In this document: positions 1 to 6,396 of the stretch, one piece after another | How the letters are laid out: the number at the start of each line of letters is the position of its first letter | Numbering within the stretch: the stretch's first letter is position 1 | From: JACOTV01 sp964445135 | GTDB lineage: Bacteria; Patescibacteriota; Microgenomatia; UBA1406; GWC2-37-13 | NCBI GenBank assembly: GCA_964445135.1 | Contig: CAYUJW010000016.1 | Coordinates: forward strand, 1-20,417 | Length of the DNA: 20,417 nt | Direction: 5' to 3' | Notes under the pieces: generated by a model | Seen by the model: the letters and a program-made list of their open reading frames with translations, nothing else | Told to the model about the DNA's origin: nothing | Databases searched by the model: none | Translations under genes and position numbers: made by a program

Positions 1-215
1 TTTTCCCACACTGACTTTTGCTGCTTTGAAAACAACTTTCCATTCAATGGGCATGCTTCAGTCTTTGGACCAGTGGGCGACTGTTCAGCGTCTGTACCAC
101 TTCTTGAAGAACTAATTATTGACGCAATAGAGCGATCGGCAAACATTGAAAATGACAGAATTCCGGTGAACAAAAAGAGTGCTGAAGACACCAGGAGGAT
201 GATTTTTTTTGACAT
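1..215 (-). CDS. DUF3048-like exported protein, N-terminal fragment (cut by window edge)
   Basis: Reading leftward from the ATG at 213-215 gives 71 residues before the window ends, with no stop. Residues 3-26 are a basic start followed by a hydrophobic stretch (KKIILLVSSALFLFTGILSF), which reads as a signal peptide or membrane anchor. A low-complexity Ser/Thr linker follows, then ACPLNGKLFSKQQKSVWE. The CPLNG motif followed by a short polar segment is how DUF3048 (YerB-like) proteins of Patescibacteria begin their extracytoplasmic domain; the diagnostic downstream part (a PLAVMIENH-like motif) lies outside the window, so the family call rests on this motif. There is no Shine-Dalgarno sequence; AT-rich CATAAT-like sequence lies just upstream. 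It is separated from the next minus-strand operon by a strong terminator. The coding nature is likely; the family is moderately certain. Confidence 0.6.
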   Translation of the reverse strand, partial: MSKKIILLVSSALFLFTGILSFSMFADRSIASIISSSRSGTDAEQSPTGPKTEACPLNGKLFSKQQKSVWE

Positions 216-370
216 GCGTTATGTAATTATGAATGACTTATAACGTGAATCTTGTGGATACCATTTTATGGTACTGAGTGTTTTACACAAACACAAGAGG
301 TTGTTGCAAATATTAATAAGTGGGCGTCTCGATTTGTGAGCGACGATCATGTGAAACAACTGCGTATAAA

Positions 371-406
371 ACAAACAAAAGCCTACATTACTAGGCTTTT
401 GTTTGT
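371..406 (-). terminator. Long intrinsic terminator after the DUF5679 gene
   Basis: A perfect 15-bp inverted repeat (371-385 with 392-406) encloses the 6-base loop CATTAC. Read on the minus strand the descending arm is TAGGCTTTTGTTTGT and runs into TTTTATACGC, giving the U-rich tail of an intrinsic terminator. It lies 22 bases beyond the stop of the zinc-ribbon gene and before the DUF3048-like gene, so it should isolate the two units. Confidence 0.8.
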
Positions 407-427
407 GTTTTCAAATGTGCTTGATGA

Positions 428-571
428 TTACTTAGAACCTATCTTATACATACCGGTTCCGCAATCTGGACAGGTCGCTTTCATAGCAGGCTTTCCATTT
501 TTCATGGTGACATGCTCTGGGTTTGATACTTCCTTTTTTGCTTTGCACTTTACGCAATACATTGTTGTCAT
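428..571 (-). CDS. DUF5679-type zinc-ribbon small protein
   Basis: A 47-residue protein. Two CxxC knuckles are visible: YCVKCK (Cys 6 and 9) and ATCPDCG (Cys 34 and 37), with the intervening MKNGKPAMKA. This is the pattern of the DUF5679 family, small zinc-binding proteins common in Patescibacteria and some Actinobacteria; the molecular role is unknown. The start at 571 is chosen because AGGAGGTGA lies at 580-588, 11 bases upstream of this ATG; the next in-frame ATG (at 562, giving MYCVKCK) would be too far. It follows a 65-residue membrane protein gene by 34 bases on the same strand and is followed by a strong terminator, so it is the last gene of a two-gene operon. Four cysteines in this spacing make metal binding very likely. 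Confidence 0.85.
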   Translation of the reverse strand: MTTMYCVKCKAKKEVSNPEHVTMKNGKPAMKATCPDCGTGMYKIGSK

Positions 572-582
572 GATCGAGCTCA

Positions 583-588
583 CCTCCT
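583..588 (-). promoter_or_regulatory. Consensus Shine-Dalgarno site of the zinc-ribbon gene
   Basis: AGGAGG on the minus strand, continuing into TGAG, a full match to the anti-Shine-Dalgarno end of 16S rRNA, 11 bases before the ATG at 571. It decides the start of the 47-residue protein and is the only consensus ribosome-binding site I found in the window. Confidence 0.8.
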
Positions 589-605
589 CTCAAATTACGG
601 TCATA

Positions 606-803
606 TTAGAACAACCGATACTTCATCGTACCAAAATAGATGATGATTTCAAGCGTAATGATGCTCGCGATTATGATCGAGCTTTTAAGCACATCTTGCT
701 TAAAATATAAAGAGTCCTGGGTTTGTCGTGAGGCTTTTGTCTCTTGCGCGCTTTCACGGCGCACTACCTTGTGAAGTTTTTGTTTTTTTGTTTGTCTTGC
801 CAT
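606..803 (-). CDS. Small single-helix membrane protein, unknown function
   Basis: A 65-residue protein with a strongly basic, Gln-rich N-terminal half (MARQTKKQKLHKVVRRES) and one C-terminal hydrophobic helix at about residues 41-58 (SSIIIASIITLEIIIYFG) ending in KYRLF. This suggests a cytoplasmic basic tail and a single membrane anchor. I do not recognise a named family, but the layout fits a real gene: a good promoter upstream (842-870), a zinc-ribbon gene 34 bases downstream, and a shared terminator. The ATG at 803 is preferred; an in-frame TTG at 818 would add five residues. No Shine-Dalgarno sequence is visible. The basic tail could bind nucleic acid or membrane, but that is only inference. 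Confidence 0.7.
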   Translation of the reverse strand: MARQTKKQKLHKVVRRESAQETKASRQTQDSLYFKQDVLKSSIIIASIITLEIIIYFGTMKYRLF

Positions 804-841
804 GCTTGTTTTACGCAAGACTCAACTGCCTTGCTGGATCA

Positions 842-870
842 AATATAGCAGCCTAAATCACCCGTGGCAA
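842..870 (-). promoter_or_regulatory. Sigma-70-type promoter for the 65-aa / zinc-ribbon operon
   Basis: On the minus strand TTGCCA (865-870) is followed after 17 bases by TATATT (842-847), with a TGn extension directly before the -10 (TGCTATATT). The -35 matches five of six consensus positions. The predicted start near 835 leaves a leader of roughly 30 bases, longer than at most other promoters here. It lies between the 2'-5' RNA ligase stop and the small gene; its -35 is 19 bases from the stop of that upstream gene. Confidence 0.65.
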
Positions 871-888
871 GCACAAATAACCAAGCGC

Positions 889-1437
889 TTATGCTTCGTT
901 ATGGAGGGGGAAACGGTGAATTGGCGTGTACACAAGCTTTTTTCCTTCAGTTGTTGATTGATATAGCACCAGCTCGGTCACCGGAAAATCAACGTCAAAC
1001 TCCATTTGTTGAAGCTTTTTTCGAATCAATAGATACTGTTGTTTGCTGGGGATTTTGTAATGAGCGATAGTCATATGAGGCATAAACACATCCATATCCT
1101 CATACAGCTTCAAAGTTGGCTTCATATCATAGACCAGGTCCAGAAGCGGCTTGCACTTGTGAAAGTTGGCGTACATGAGCAGCTTCCCTTTCATAAACAA
1201 ATCAGCAGAAAAACCGTACATATGAAATGGTTTTGTCCCAAGATCATAGACGAGCTGTTCAATTTGCGAAATGAGCTTGTCTGGGTTTTCTTGCTCACCA
1301 AAGAAAAAGAGCGTTACATGGTAAAGCTCTGGATCAATCCAATGAAAATTGGCGTAATCCGCGTGCAACTGCTGCAACTGTCGCGCATACTTTTTTTTAG
1401 CAGACTGTGGTACTTCAATCGCGAGAAATAATTTCAT
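889..1437 (-). CDS. thpR: 2'-5' RNA ligase family protein (RNA 2',3'-cyclic phosphodiesterase)
   Basis: A 182-residue protein of the 2H phosphoesterase superfamily. It starts MKLFLAIEVP, the usual N-terminal strand of bacterial ThpR, and carries both catalytic H-x-T/S-x motifs: HVTL at residues 40-43 (followed by FFFGE) and HMTI at 121-124 (preceded by MP). The C-terminal strand ends VLYQSTTEG...YTPIHRFPL, as in the family. Known members hydrolyse 2',3'-cyclic phosphate RNA ends and ligate tRNA halves in vitro; the cellular role is unclear. The length matches the family (about 180). The start overlaps the end of the upstream nucleotidyltransferase gene by 23 bases, so the two are probably co-transcribed and translationally coupled. 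No terminator is obvious before the next promoter at 870. Confidence 0.93.
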   Translation of the reverse strand: MKLFLAIEVPQSAKKKYARQLQQLHADYANFHWIDPELYHVTLFFFGEQENPDKLISQIEQLVYDLGTKPFHMYGFSADLFMKGKLLMYANFHKCKPLLDLVYDMKPTLKLYEDMDVFMPHMTIAHYKIPSKQQYLLIRKKLQQMEFDVDFPVTELVLYQSTTEGKKLVYTPIHRFPLHNEA

Positions 1438-1921
1438 GAATAATTGATGATGATGAATAATCAGTAATAAGCGGGGTCACTTCCATCAGTTCGATCCCTA
1501 GCGCATGTGCCTGTCTAATTTTATGTATTTGGCCAGAGTCGCCGGCTGTCGTGGCAATCACATCTGGGGCAAGTGCCGCAACCATAGCATCATAGTCTTG
1601 GTGACTGGTGAGATATGGTAATAAGACAATAACATCTACATATCTATTTGATGCAAGCTGCTCGGCGCGCATAGCTTGTGAATGCACTGGTTCTCGGTGC
1701 TTTGAAGCTTGAATAAACTCATCAGACTCAAGCACAACAACCAGCAAATCACCTGCCTTTTTTGCCTGTTTCAGAAATCGAATATGACCAATGTGCATCA
1801 GGTCAAAACAGCCTCCAACCAACACAATCTTTGCGCTTTCTGATACCGCCTTTTGGTAGCTTTGCATGTCATTTGCATTGTAGGACACAATGACGACCTC
1901 ACTCGGCGCAGGCTTTCTCAT
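1415..1921 (-). CDS. Cytidylyltransferase-like nucleotidyltransferase (RfaE2/TagD/FAD synthetase superfamily)
   Basis: A 168-residue protein. After about 30 residues comes the Rossmann-like nucleotidyltransferase signature VGGCFDLMHIGHIRFL, with the HxGH nucleotide-binding motif at residues 43-46. It continues LKQAKKAGDLLVVVLESDE and REPVHSQAMRAEQLAS, typical of the glycerol-3-phosphate cytidylyltransferase / ADP-heptose synthase group, and ends with a SSSSIIHEI helix (157-165) where the family has its ISSTxI motif. It transfers a nucleotide from CTP or ATP to a phosphorylated substrate; which substrate cannot be told from sequence, and FAD synthetase-like activity is an alternative. It has its own promoter 8 bases before the ATG and overlaps thpR by 23 bases. 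Confidence 0.85.
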   Translation of the reverse strand: MRKPAPSEVVIVSYNANDMQSYQKAVSESAKIVLVGGCFDLMHIGHIRFLKQAKKAGDLLVVVLESDEFIQASKHREPVHSQAMRAEQLASNRYVDVIVLLPYLTSHQDYDAMVAALAPDVIATTAGDSGQIHKIRQAHALGIELMEVTPLITDYSSSSIIHEIISRD

Positions 1922-1929
1922 ACAGTGCT

Positions 1930-1958
1930 ATTATAAAGTAGAATGGTATATATAGCAA
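1930..1958 (-). promoter_or_regulatory. Promoter of the nucleotidyltransferase - thpR pair (near-leaderless)
   Basis: On the minus strand TTGCTA (1953-1958), a 17-base spacer and a perfect TATAAT (1930-1935). Only 8 bases separate the -10 box from the ATG at 1921, so transcription should begin at or next to the start codon. It shares the 70-base divergent region with the DUF4012 gene, whose ATG at 1992 likewise follows a TATATA box (1981-1986) by 5 bases. Confidence 0.7.
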
Positions 1959-1991
1959 AAAAGGCGGACTCGCCCCAACTTATATATACCT

Positions 1992-4184
1992 ATGTCATTT
2001 GTCACCGAACACTCCACCCAGCAGGACGGCATTGCTATTGTGCAGCGGGTGCATACGCGCTTTGGAGCTCAGTTGGCAGCATATATTGAATCAAAAGACA
2101 CAAAGGCAATCACCACATCATCTCTCCCCGCCCGACCTGACGGATTCTCACTCACCTTCGTGCTCCTTCCCAAAGCGACTGTTGCCTCACTTCCCGAATA
2201 TACTCAAAATCCAATCGTGTTGGTTGTCACCAACAATCCGTCTCGTGCCCACAAGCTGAGTGCTGAAGCACATGCTCACCCAACTCGCAATGTGCGCATT
2301 GTTCACTTGCCCAGCGATACGGCCGACGCGGCCACCATTGAGCAGATTATCTGGTTTGCATATGCCGATTCAAGCGAGGTGCTTTTTGATGTGGTGCTCA
2401 ACCGCCCATCAGAAGACATGAGGCCTCAGCTCTCGCAGCGCTTTATTCGACCACTTCGAAGATCAAAGCGGCGCCTAGCCATGGTCGCTTTGGGATTATG
2501 GATTGCGTACATGTTAATAGTGTTGGGGGGCATGTATGCTACAACACGATGGCGGCTATACACTCACCTGAAAGCACAAAACGCAGCCGGCGCTTCGCAA
2601 ATTTATACAGTATTTGAACACATGTATCAGCCAGTTCGTCCGCTTTTTTTCCTCTTTTCCCTTGGCCTTCCTGCTGATTCGTTGGCCAATACTAATCGTG
2701 CAATCACCAGCCTTACCGCAGCAGAAACCACAACCAACCTCTCGCTTTCTGCCCTCACCCATTCGGTACTTGATCAATCATCACAAACCCCACTATCTAT
2801 TGATGCCGGGCGCCGAGATGTCCAAGCAACCATTGGGCACATAGACCGGTTGCTCAATCAGCCCGACTGGATCTTGACTCAATCACACGATTTGCTCGCG
2901 CAACTGAATGATCGAAAAATCCTCCTCCAGCGATCGCTTCGTATTATGCACGTACTGCCTCAAATATTTGCGGCAAATGAATCTCGTCGCGTCGCAATTG
3001 TTCTGGCAGACGGGCGACACATGAGTGCCGGCGGGGGCAGAGTATATGCAGTGGCTATCGCTAGCTTGCGCGGTGGCCGTCTTGAGACAATCAAAACCTA
3101 TTCCGCGTCATCAATTGACCGCGAGCTAGCAACATCCATTCCTGCGCCTGAGTCAGTAAAGACTTACATGAATAGATCATTTCTATCTATGTCCAACTCA
3201 CTCGTTGAACCCCAGCTTGATGGGAATGCGCAAACCATTCAAACTTTGCTTGCCGCCGAGCGGGGGGAAGGTGCAGTTGACGGGTACCTGCTTGTTTCAA
3301 TTTCTGCATTGAAAAAGATACTTGGCGCCGAATCGATTTACCTCCCGCAATCACAGGAAAAAATCACCGCTGACTCCTTGGCGCTTAAGCTTGATAAAAA
3401 CCGGGACAATGAGGCATTTGCGATTGAGCTTATTGACCGTCTGGTGGCACATATTGCCACAACACAAGCTCGAACAATGATTCCCGTTTTGGATTCGCTC
3501 TTTATGGAAAAACAGTTGGCATTCTTAGACTCAGGCACGAGTGCCTCCGTTTTTCAAGATCTTTATTGGGATGGTCAGCTCGTGTCAACTCGATGCGTAA
3601 TCAATGATCCCAACTGTGTTGTTGATGTCCTTGGGGTGTATGAAACAAATACAACTGCCGACTATGACAACTCGCTTGTTCGCCAAAGCAAATCGCTTAA
3701 AACAACCATTTCAGAGACAGGCGTCGTGCGCAACGAACTCACCATCACCCTCACAAATGATCCGCAGTCAATCGCATATCCCCCTCAAACCTACACATCG
3801 TTTTATCAGCTAATTCTTCCCAGAAATACAGTCGTTGAAAGCATGACCGATAATCTCCAACCAATCACCCAGGTTTTGAGCCGTCAAGCAGGATATACAC
3901 TTGTTGCCTTCCCAGTCACCGCAGCTGCACAACAAAGTCGCTACATCACGGTGACGTATACCCATCCGAAAAAGCTACAATTGAAAAATGGAGCGTACCA
4001 ATTGATTTTACAAAAACAATTAGGGAGTCCGAATAGTGACTTTACTTTTGAGCTCATTCATCCCAAGTCATGGTCACCAATTGAGCAAAACTTTGATCCA
4101 GTTGTAAATAACAACCGAATTTTCTATAATAACTTCCAAAGTACTGATCGTATTTTCATTATAACTCTCAAACACACACCATGA
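1992..4184 (+). CDS. DUF4012 domain-containing membrane protein
   Basis: A 730-residue protein. Residues 1-155 form a cytoplasmic alpha/beta region with hydrophobic strands (PIVLVVTNN, VRIVHLP, VLFDVVLN). A basic stretch (RPLRRSKRR) precedes one transmembrane helix at about 161-184. The rest (about 187-730) should be outside the cell. Residues 318-370 contain the start of the DUF4012 fold: a short strand, a xxGRHMSAGGG turn where relatives have NAELRPTGG, and then a strand, RGGRLE. The C-terminal part (580-730) is beta-rich and may be an Ig-like sandwich. DUF4012 proteins are common in Patescibacteria, Chloroflexi and Actinobacteria, often near polysaccharide genes, with no proven function. 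Translation starts 5 bases after a TATATA box. The stop overlaps the bL25 start (ATGA), implying translational coupling to a ribosomal protein gene. Confidence 0.75.
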   Translation: MSFVTEHSTQQDGIAIVQRVHTRFGAQLAAYIESKDTKAITTSSLPARPDGFSLTFVLLPKATVASLPEYTQNPIVLVVTNNPSRAHKLSAEAHAHPTRNVRIVHLPSDTADAATIEQIIWFAYADSSEVLFDVVLNRPSEDMRPQLSQRFIRPLRRSKRRLAMVALGLWIAYMLIVLGGMYATTRWRLYTHLKAQNAAGASQIYTVFEHMYQPVRPLFFLFSLGLPADSLANTNRAITSLTAAETTTNLSLSALTHSVLDQSSQTPLSIDAGRRDVQATIGHIDRLLNQPDWILTQSHDLLAQLNDRKILLQRSLRIMHVLPQIFAANESRRVAIVLADGRHMSAGGGRVYAVAIASLRGGRLETIKTYSASSIDRELATSIPAPESVKTYMNRSFLSMSNSLVEPQLDGNAQTIQTLLAAERGEGAVDGYLLVSISALKKILGAESIYLPQSQEKITADSLALKLDKNRDNEAFAIELIDRLVAHIATTQARTMIPVLDSLFMEKQLAFLDSGTSASVFQDLYWDGQLVSTRCVINDPNCVVDVLGVYETNTTADYDNSLVRQSKSLKTTISETGVVRNELTITLTNDPQSIAYPPQTYTSFYQLILPRNTVVESMTDNLQPITQVLSRQAGYTLVAFPVTAAAQQSRYITVTYTHPKKLQLKNGAYQLILQKQLGSPNSDFTFELIHPKSWSPIEQNFDPVVNNNRIFYNNFQSTDRIFIITLKHTP

Positions 4185-4867
4185 AGCAGGTAGAAAAAGT
4201 TACATTAACCGTTGAGCTCCGAAGCGTATTCGGAAAGAAACTTAAGAAATTGCGACATCAAGACCTTGTCCCAGGTAACGTATTTGGACAAGACATTGAG
4301 TCTATCCCTTTCCAAGTCACCACCAAAGATCTCTATGCAGCATATAAAGCTGTACGCGAAACGGGCGTTTTGTATTTGACAGTTGACTCAAAAGAGATTC
4401 CCGTGATGATCAAGCACATTCAGCGCCATCCAGTAAGTGGTAAGCTGCTGCACATTGACATGAGAAAAGTCAACTTGAAGCAAAAGATTGAGGCACAAGT
4501 TCCGGTCATTACAATCAACGAGTCCCCAGCCGTGAAACTCGGTGGCGTACTTTTGACCCATGCTGACCAATTGACCGTTGAAGCACTTCCTGCCGACATG
4601 CCAAGCGAGATCGAGATTGATCTTGAGCAATTTACTGAGATTGGTCAGGAAATTCGCGTCAAAGACATCAAAACACCTGCTACCTACACCATCACCACTG
4701 ATCCTGAAACTGCAGTACTTGCAGTGATTGAACACAAAGAAGAAAGTGTTGAGCCAGAGACCACATCTGAATCACCTGAAGTAGCCGGCGAACAAGCTGA
4801 TGCCGAAGAGACAGCGGAAGCAGATGCTCCTGAAGAGGCTGCACAATCTGAAAAATCAGACGAATAA
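4181..4867 (+). CDS. rplY: Ribosomal protein bL25 (Ctc/TL5 family)
   Basis: A 228-residue long-form L25. The N-terminal 5S rRNA-binding domain (about 6-95) shows VELRSVFGKKLKKLRHQDLV, then PGNVFGQ where relatives have IPAVLYG, and the conserved HIQRHPVSGKLLHIDMRKV (79-97). The TL5/CTC C-terminal beta domain follows (about 98-184: VPVITINESPAVKLGGVL, LPADMPSEIEIDL, TDPETAVLAVI). From about residue 185 the tail is acidic and Glu/Ala/Ser-rich, as in many long L25 proteins. It binds 5S rRNA at the central protuberance of the 50S subunit. Its ATG overlaps the stop of the DUF4012 gene (ATGA), and no separate promoter is needed. A 233-base spacer separates it from nusA. Confidence 0.95.
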   Translation: MKQVEKVTLTVELRSVFGKKLKKLRHQDLVPGNVFGQDIESIPFQVTTKDLYAAYKAVRETGVLYLTVDSKEIPVMIKHIQRHPVSGKLLHIDMRKVNLKQKIEAQVPVITINESPAVKLGGVLLTHADQLTVEALPADMPSEIEIDLEQFTEIGQEIRVKDIKTPATYTITTDPETAVLAVIEHKEESVEPETTSESPEVAGEQADAEETAEADAPEEAAQSEKSDE

Positions 4868-4961
4868 TCATGGCGCCTACCGCAATGGTTGGGCGTATAC
4901 ATTGATTGCAATGCATTGTTTGGTATTCTCAAGCACCCATCGAGTATTCGTTGGAGGTTGA

Positions 4962-4981
4962 CGCCGCCAACATGTGCGGCG
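4962..4981. repeat. GC-rich inverted repeat upstream of nusA
   Basis: Perfect 6-bp arms CGCCGC and GCGGCG around CAACATGT, about 120 bases before the nusA start. It may form an RNA hairpin at the end of the bL25 transcript or bind a regulator. It has no T-run within 15 bases on either strand. Confidence 0.4.
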
Positions 4982-5084
4982 AGCTCCCGGGCTCTGCGAT
5001 TATCTGAAACAAAAAAACGCCAAACGCGCACCCTCCTCCCGCTTCGTGTGGGCCTAATCTACAGTGCTTTTTTTGATCAAAATA

Positions 5085-5093
5085 TGGTACAAT
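5085..5093 (+). promoter_or_regulatory. Extended -10 promoter of nusA (leaderless)
   Basis: TGGTACAAT: a TGn extension joined to a TACAAT -10 hexamer (5088-5093), with only 7 bases (TCCAGTT) before the ATG at 5101. No good -35 is visible, as expected for extended -10 promoters. There is no Shine-Dalgarno sequence, so the nusA message probably begins at the A of the start codon. Confidence 0.7.
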
Positions 5094-5100
5094 TCCAGTT

Positions 5101-6294
5101 ATGAGCATCGTAAAAAGTGAATTCGCATTAGCGCTAAACCAAGTAGCCACCGAGCGTGGTATCACCGCAGATGAAGTTATTGAGTCAATTGAACTCGCCA
5201 TTCTTGCAGCATATAAGAAAGAGATGTCTGAAAGTGGCTTGACCGACGAAGAGTTGGACGAAGCAACTGTCAAAGTCAAAAGAACAACGGGCGAAGCTCA
5301 TGTACAGGATAAAGATGGAAATGACATTACCCCTTCAGGATTTGGTCGCATCGCTGCCCAAACCGCTAAGCAAGTAATTTTGCAAAAAATTCGTGAGGTA
5401 GAGAAGAAAACCGTTATGTCCCAATACACCTCCCAAGTTGGAACGACAGTCAAAGGACGTGTTATACGATATGACGGATTTCATGCATTTGTTGATATTG
5501 GAAAAACAGAAGCCATTCTGCCACGTGATGAGCAAATTCGAAGTGAAAAATATAATGTAAATGACAGCTTGCTGTTCTACATCAAAGAAATTTCAGAAGA
5601 TAAATTTGGAAACTCACGCATCGTACTTTCACGATCTGACGCACGACTGGTAACTGAGCTGTTTAAGAAAGAAGTTCCAGAGATTGCCAACGGTACCGTC
5701 GAGATTAAAAATGTCGTTCGCGAACCTGGAGAGCGGGCAAAAATTGCCGTTCATAGCACTCAGGGTGGCGTTGATCCCGTTGGAGCATGCGTCGGTCAAA
5801 AAGGCGTGCGCGTCCAGATGGTCACAAATGAACTTGGAGGAAGTGAAAAAATCGATATTATTCAGTGGAATGAAGATCCAATCACCTTTATCACCGCAGC
5901 AATTCAGCCAGCACGAGCAAACGAGATAGTGCTTGATAGCACATCGCACGCAACAGTGACCGTTGATGAAGATCAAGCGCCTTTGGCAATTGGTCGCGGC
6001 GGAGTAAATGTCAACCTTGCATCACGTCTGACCGGATACGAACTTGATATTCGCCAGATTCCCTCAGACAAACCAGCACCAGTTGAACAAGAAGTAGTTG
6101 AGCAGACGGTTGAAGAGACTCCAATTGATGAGACACCTAAAGATGCGGAGACCACCGTTTCTGCAACAACTGAGGAAAATACTGATGTCAAAACTGACGT
6201 TGCAGATGAAAAGGGAGAAGACACAACAGACGAGGCCGCTGAAGTCACAAGCCCAGTTGAAGAGGAATCTGAAAAAGAAGAATCGAAAGAATAA
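5101..6294 (+). CDS. nusA: Transcription termination/antitermination factor NusA
   Basis: A 397-residue protein with the standard domain order. The N-terminal RNA polymerase-binding domain spans about 1-110 (FALALNQVATERGI, AILAAYKKE, GFGRIAAQTAKQVILQKIRE). An S1 domain follows at about 114-180 (VKGRVIRYDGFHAFVDIG). The tandem KH domains occupy about 185-325, with the GQKG loop at 232-235 (VGACVGQKGVRVQ) and GRGG at 298-301 (AIGRGGVNVNLASRLTGYEL). The last 70 residues are an acidic Glu/Thr/Val tail in place of the AR repeats of E. coli. NusA modulates pausing, termination and antitermination. In most bacteria rimP lies before nusA and ylxR/ylxQ after it; here bL25 precedes it and infB follows directly after 102 bases. 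Confidence 0.97.
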   Translation: MSIVKSEFALALNQVATERGITADEVIESIELAILAAYKKEMSESGLTDEELDEATVKVKRTTGEAHVQDKDGNDITPSGFGRIAAQTAKQVILQKIREVEKKTVMSQYTSQVGTTVKGRVIRYDGFHAFVDIGKTEAILPRDEQIRSEKYNVNDSLLFYIKEISEDKFGNSRIVLSRSDARLVTELFKKEVPEIANGTVEIKNVVREPGERAKIAVHSTQGGVDPVGACVGQKGVRVQMVTNELGGSEKIDIIQWNEDPITFITAAIQPARANEIVLDSTSHATVTVDEDQAPLAIGRGGVNVNLASRLTGYELDIRQIPSDKPAPVEQEVVEQTVEETPIDETPKDAETTVSATTEENTDVKTDVADEKGEDTTDEAAEVTSPVEEESEKEESKE

Positions 6295-6313
6295 GCCGAA
6301 CACTGTGTGCGGC
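6295..6313 (+). repeat. Imperfect hairpin directly after the nusA stop
   Basis: GCCG (6295-6298) and CGGC (6310-6313) plus an inner CAC/GTG pair around TGT, with two unpaired A bases. CCCCTTTTA follows eight bases later. It could be a weak or attenuating terminator between nusA and infB; the T-run is too distant for a confident call. Confidence 0.3.
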
Positions 6314-6396
6314 ACGACTCCCCTTTTACTGCGCGTCGTATTGCGTTGAAAAAAGGCTAATTTTTCTATTTATTTGAGCTATTACTTTAGACACCT

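Larger units (their letters stand above)
4868..5100 (+). other. Intergenic region between bL25 and nusA
   Basis: The longest gene-free stretch in the window. It contains a GC-rich inverted repeat at 4962-4981 (CGCCGC, 8-base loop, GCGGCG) and directly after it GAGCTCCCGGGCTC (4981-4994), which can also fold on itself. Neither is followed by a clean T-tract, so a conventional terminator is not supported. The right end holds the nusA promoter. No convincing ORF and no tRNA cloverleaf was found on either strand. Confidence 0.5.

Noticed and set aside
252..710. A 152-codon open frame on the plus strand
   Set aside because: It runs antisense through the zinc-ribbon gene, its terminator and the 65-residue gene, whose motifs and control signals are convincing on the minus strand.
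4684..5031. A minus-strand frame over the end of bL25 and the spacer
   Set aside because: Its Ser/Ala-rich first half is the complement of the acidic Glu/Ala tail of bL25, a typical low-complexity shadow.
4868..5100. A possible tRNA or small RNA gene in the bL25-nusA spacer
   Set aside because: I looked for a T-loop and acceptor pairing on both strands and found no cloverleaf; only simple hairpins remain.
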